This document shows, in pieces, positions 62,995 to 64,000 of a DNA stretch of 64,000 nt. Position 1 is the stretch's first letter. Every line of letters begins with the position of its first letter. Made by a program: the position numbers and the translations under genes. Source of the stretch: Bacteroidota bacterium (GTDB lineage Bacteria > Bacteroidota > Bacteroidia > Cytophagales > Cyclobacteriaceae); the NCBI GenBank assembly GCA_018266055.1, contig JAFDYT010000001.1, forward strand, positions 349,301-413,300. Reading direction: 5' to 3'. Below the pieces are notes generated by a model. It was given only the letters and a program-made list of their open reading frames with translations. It searched no databases and was not told the DNA's origin.

Positions 62995-63684
62995 ATGGAT
63001 ATCAGAAAATATAAAAGTCGGGATAAGGTACTCGTAGCCGTTGACTGTATCATTTTTGGGTTTGATGGAAAACAGATCAATGTGTTGTTAATCAAACGAG
63101 GCTTTGAACCAGAGCAAGGAAAGTGGTCTTTGATGGGCGGCTTTGTGGGTAAGAATGAAAACGTGGACGATGCCGCCGCCCGGGTGTTGAAACAATTGAC
63201 GGGCCTTGCGGATATATATATGGAGCAGCTGTATTGCTTTGGCAAAGCCGACCGCGACCTGGCAGGCAGGGTAGTTTCAATTGCGTATTCGGCGTTTATC
63301 AATAGTGCAGACTACAGCGAACAAATCTCCACCGATCATGAAGCCCGCTGGTTTCCACTGAGCAAGACGCCTTCGCTGATTTTTGATCACAAACAAATGC
63401 TTGATAAAGCGAAGAAAGCGCTGCGAGAGAAAGTGGCCAATCACCCCATAGGGTTTGAGCTATTACCTTTCAAGTTCACCCTTCGGCAGTTGCAAAACCT
63501 TTACGAGGCTATTTATGAAACGAAGCTCGACAAGCGGAACTTCACCAAAAAAATTCTTTCTATTAAAGTACTGAAGAAACTGAAGGAGAAGGAAAAGGAG
63601 ACTTCACGGAAAGGATCGTTTTATTATGTTTTTGATCGTGCCCATTACCGGAAACTTGAGCACGAGGGAATAAAGTTTGTGTAG
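62995..63684 (+). CDS. araR: AraR-type Nudix-fold transcriptional repressor
   Basis: A 229-residue regulator of the Nudix-related family (NrtR-like architecture) that controls arabinose genes in Bacteroidota. Residues about 8-140 are a Nudix fold (VAVDCIIFGFDGKQINVLLI, GKWSLMGGFVGKNENVDDAA). The Nudix box is broken: where catalysts have REUxEE it reads RVLKQL, so it binds ligand without hydrolysing. A winged helix follows at about 150-229 (LPFKFTLRQLQNLYEAIYE, RNFTKKILSIKVLKKLKEK). L-arabinose is the expected inducer from the known family. It is the last gene of the locus. Confidence 0.93.
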   Translation: MDIRKYKSRDKVLVAVDCIIFGFDGKQINVLLIKRGFEPEQGKWSLMGGFVGKNENVDDAAARVLKQLTGLADIYMEQLYCFGKADRDLAGRVVSIAYSAFINSADYSEQISTDHEARWFPLSKTPSLIFDHKQMLDKAKKALREKVANHPIGFELLPFKFTLRQLQNLYEAIYETKLDKRNFTKKILSIKVLKKLKEKEKETSRKGSFYYVFDRAHYRKLEHEGIKFV

Positions 63685-63803
63685 TACCACAAGATTCAAC
63701 ACGGTAGTATCCGGCTACAAAACTGGGTTTCGGATTTATTTTGAGACCCGCGGGCATTCTTGCGAGGCCCCAATCACCAAAAACGCAATACTGACCCTCA
63801 TTT

Positions 63804-64000
63804 CGCGTGTTTTAATTATTAATATAGAGTGGCGTAGCCCGATAAGTGATAATCCGCGTCCTATAATTATGCCGCGTAGCGCTATAATTATAATCCGCGT
63901 CCTATAATTATGATCCGTCGCGCCATAAATATAAACCGCGTCCCATAATTATGTCCCGTCGCCCTATAATTATAATCCGCGTCCTATAATTATGCCGCGT
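63804..64000. repeat. 41-bp tandem repeat array, running off the window
   Basis: Units begin with CCGCGTCC at 63854, 63895, 63936 and 63977, exactly 41 bases apart; the last is cut by the window end. A degenerate copy appears to precede from about 63804. Each unit has two similar halves of about 20-21 bases: a CCGCGT/CCGTCG-type block followed by the palindrome ATAATTAT. So GC-rich and AT-rich blocks alternate about every two helical turns. No spacers occur between units, so this is not CRISPR, and no gene is seen in it. The 120 bases between araR and the array show nothing recognised. Confidence 0.9.

Noticed and set aside
63677-63907. Small + strand open frame after araR
   Set aside because: Its C-terminal part reads through the tandem repeats and its composition is not protein-like.
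63804-64000. CRISPR array
   Set aside because: Units are contiguous 41-bp repeats with no unique spacers, and no cas genes are in the window.

Overview
The window comes from a member of the Bacteroidota, most likely class Cytophagia. Evidence: tandem SusC/SusD outer-membrane uptake cassettes, an AraR of the Nudix type, class I FbaB aldolase, the panC/panD block divergent from a short glycogen-synthase-like gene, and the recurrent Bacteroidota promoter -7 element TAnnTTTG (best case TTTG-N20-TATATTTG in front of fbaB). No rRNA, tRNA, insertion sequence, prophage or CRISPR array was seen. Most of the window is core chromosome; accessory character is limited to the SusCD region, the arabinose locus and the repeat array at the right end.

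Layout. 1-16.5 kb: three consecutive SusC/SusD transport cassettes, all on the + strand. The first is cut by the window edge and carries an extra lipoprotein gene. Each ends in a terminator with nearly the same GGCTGC/GCAGCC stem, and the second and third SusC genes share a leader and signal-peptide region. 16.5-21.4 kb (-): accD, fbaB, rplS, trmD and an M28 peptidase. 21.4-25.6 kb: a sugar module in which a kinase and a nucleotidyltransferase diverge from an MFS sugar transporter and an SMP-30-like lactonase. 25.7-30.5 kb (+): pheT, a coiled-coil protein, zapA and rny. 30.5-35.9 kb: chromate transporter, 2OG-Fe oxygenase, a Tat-exported superoxide dismutase, ffh and methylmalonyl-CoA epimerase. 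35.9-44.5 kb: IscA-type carrier, Uma2 nuclease, RidA, DUF4198, PepP, a GH29 fucosidase, a DinB-like protein, and a def / methionine aminotransferase / omega-amidase operon. 44.6-52.9 kb: divergent ruvX and ruvB, a nucleotidyltransferase, a second M28 peptidase, a very large BNR/VPS10 propeller protein and a UPF0104 membrane protein. 52.9-56.9 kb: panD-panC diverging from a truncated GT5 protein and glmS. 57.3-63.7 kb (+): araB-araD-araA, a sodium:solute symporter and araR, a complete L-arabinose locus. 63.8 kb to the end: a 41-bp tandem repeat array that runs off the window.

How the genes work together. The SusCD cassettes import oligomers across the outer membrane, but no hydrolase or regulator lies beside them, so their substrates cannot be read from context. 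The arabinose locus is self-contained: symporter uptake, then isomerase, kinase and 4-epimerase to D-xylulose-5-phosphate, with a Nudix-type repressor. Methionine aminotransferase plus omega-amidase form the known glutamine transaminase/omega-amidase pair. The least ordinary signals are a phage-structural-protein-like Gly-rich insertion inside the first SusD, a GT5 protein without its C-terminal domain or KTGGL motif, an AccD without zinc-ribbon cysteines, and the 41-bp array whose AT-rich palindromes recur every two helical turns. I found no clear new defence or mobile system.
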